Source: an uncultured Christensenellaceae bacterium (GTDB lineage: Bacteria; Bacillota; Clostridia; Christensenellales; Borkfalkiaceae). From it: a stretch of DNA of 6,829 nt. Below the pieces are notes generated by a model. It saw nothing but the letters and a program-made list of their open reading frames with translations. It did not search any database and was not told where the DNA came from. A program made the translations under genes and the position numbers. Below, piece after piece: positions 6,776-6,829 of the stretch. Location: assembly GCA_910588615.1 (NCBI GenBank), contig CAJUOI010000046.1, positions 1 to 6,829 of the forward strand, given 5' to 3'. Position 1 is the first letter of the stretch. Each line of letters begins with the position of its first letter.

Positions 6776-6829
6776 TTACTTCTTTTTCTTCATCAGCTCG
6801 ATGTCTCTGTCGATCTGCTCGCGGCGCAA
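6776..6829 (-). CDS. C-terminal end of an upstream paralogue (partial gene)
   Basis: Only the last 17 codons and the TAA stop are in the window, reading LRREQIDRDIELMKKKK. The main gene ends LRREQIDKDIEFMKKKK, so 15 of 17 residues match, and 50 of 54 bases match. This is far too close for chance and marks a tandem paralogue carrying the same C-terminal domain. The gene extends beyond the right edge, so its ectodomain is unknown. It ends in its own terminator. Confidence 0.87.
   Translation of the reverse strand: MRREQIDRDIELMKKKK

Overview
The window is dominated by one very large leftward (minus-strand) gene for a surface protein. It sits in what looks like a tandem array of related genes. 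Strong sigma-A/sigma-70-type promoters, a GGAGG ribosome binding site, T-tailed intrinsic terminators and an ectodomain of InlB-type and MBG/'YDG'-type repeats suggest a Gram-positive (Bacillota/Clostridia-like) bacterium, possibly host-associated. That assignment is inference; no phylogenetic marker gene is present.

Layout, read in the direction of transcription (right to left). At 6776-6829 are the last 17 codons and the stop of an upstream minus-strand gene. Its C-terminus is nearly the same as that of the main gene (50 of 54 bases identical). An intrinsic terminator follows at 6734-6763. The promoter of the main gene (TTGACA, 18 bp, TAAAAT) lies at 6555-6584. About 150 nt of 5' UTR follows, with two direct 29-bp repeats that can each form a small hairpin. 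A GGAGG site then precedes an ATG at 6394. The encoded signal peptide runs directly into a tract of nine G (6305-6313 on the plus strand, as C). In this sequence the tract puts the signal peptide out of frame with the rest of the protein. With 8 or 11 G the two parts join into a 1987- or 1988-residue protein. The body of the gene runs from 6240 to 430 and ends in a terminator at 385-414. The remaining 384 bases at the left are non-coding and hold a promoter (45-73) pointing left, toward a further gene outside the window.

The protein has a secreted part of roughly 1475 residues (GLUG/beta-helix-like start, two InlB B-type repeats, several MBG-like beta domains, a Pro/Asp-rich stalk). Next come three predicted membrane segments, a Gln/Met/Glu-rich coiled coil with 22-residue tandem repeats, and a conserved C-terminal domain predicted to be cytoplasmic. 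The likely picture is an ON/OFF (phase-variable) adhesin-like receptor or scaffold in a family of tandem paralogues that share the inner part. An assembly error in the G tract is the main alternative and must be excluded first.
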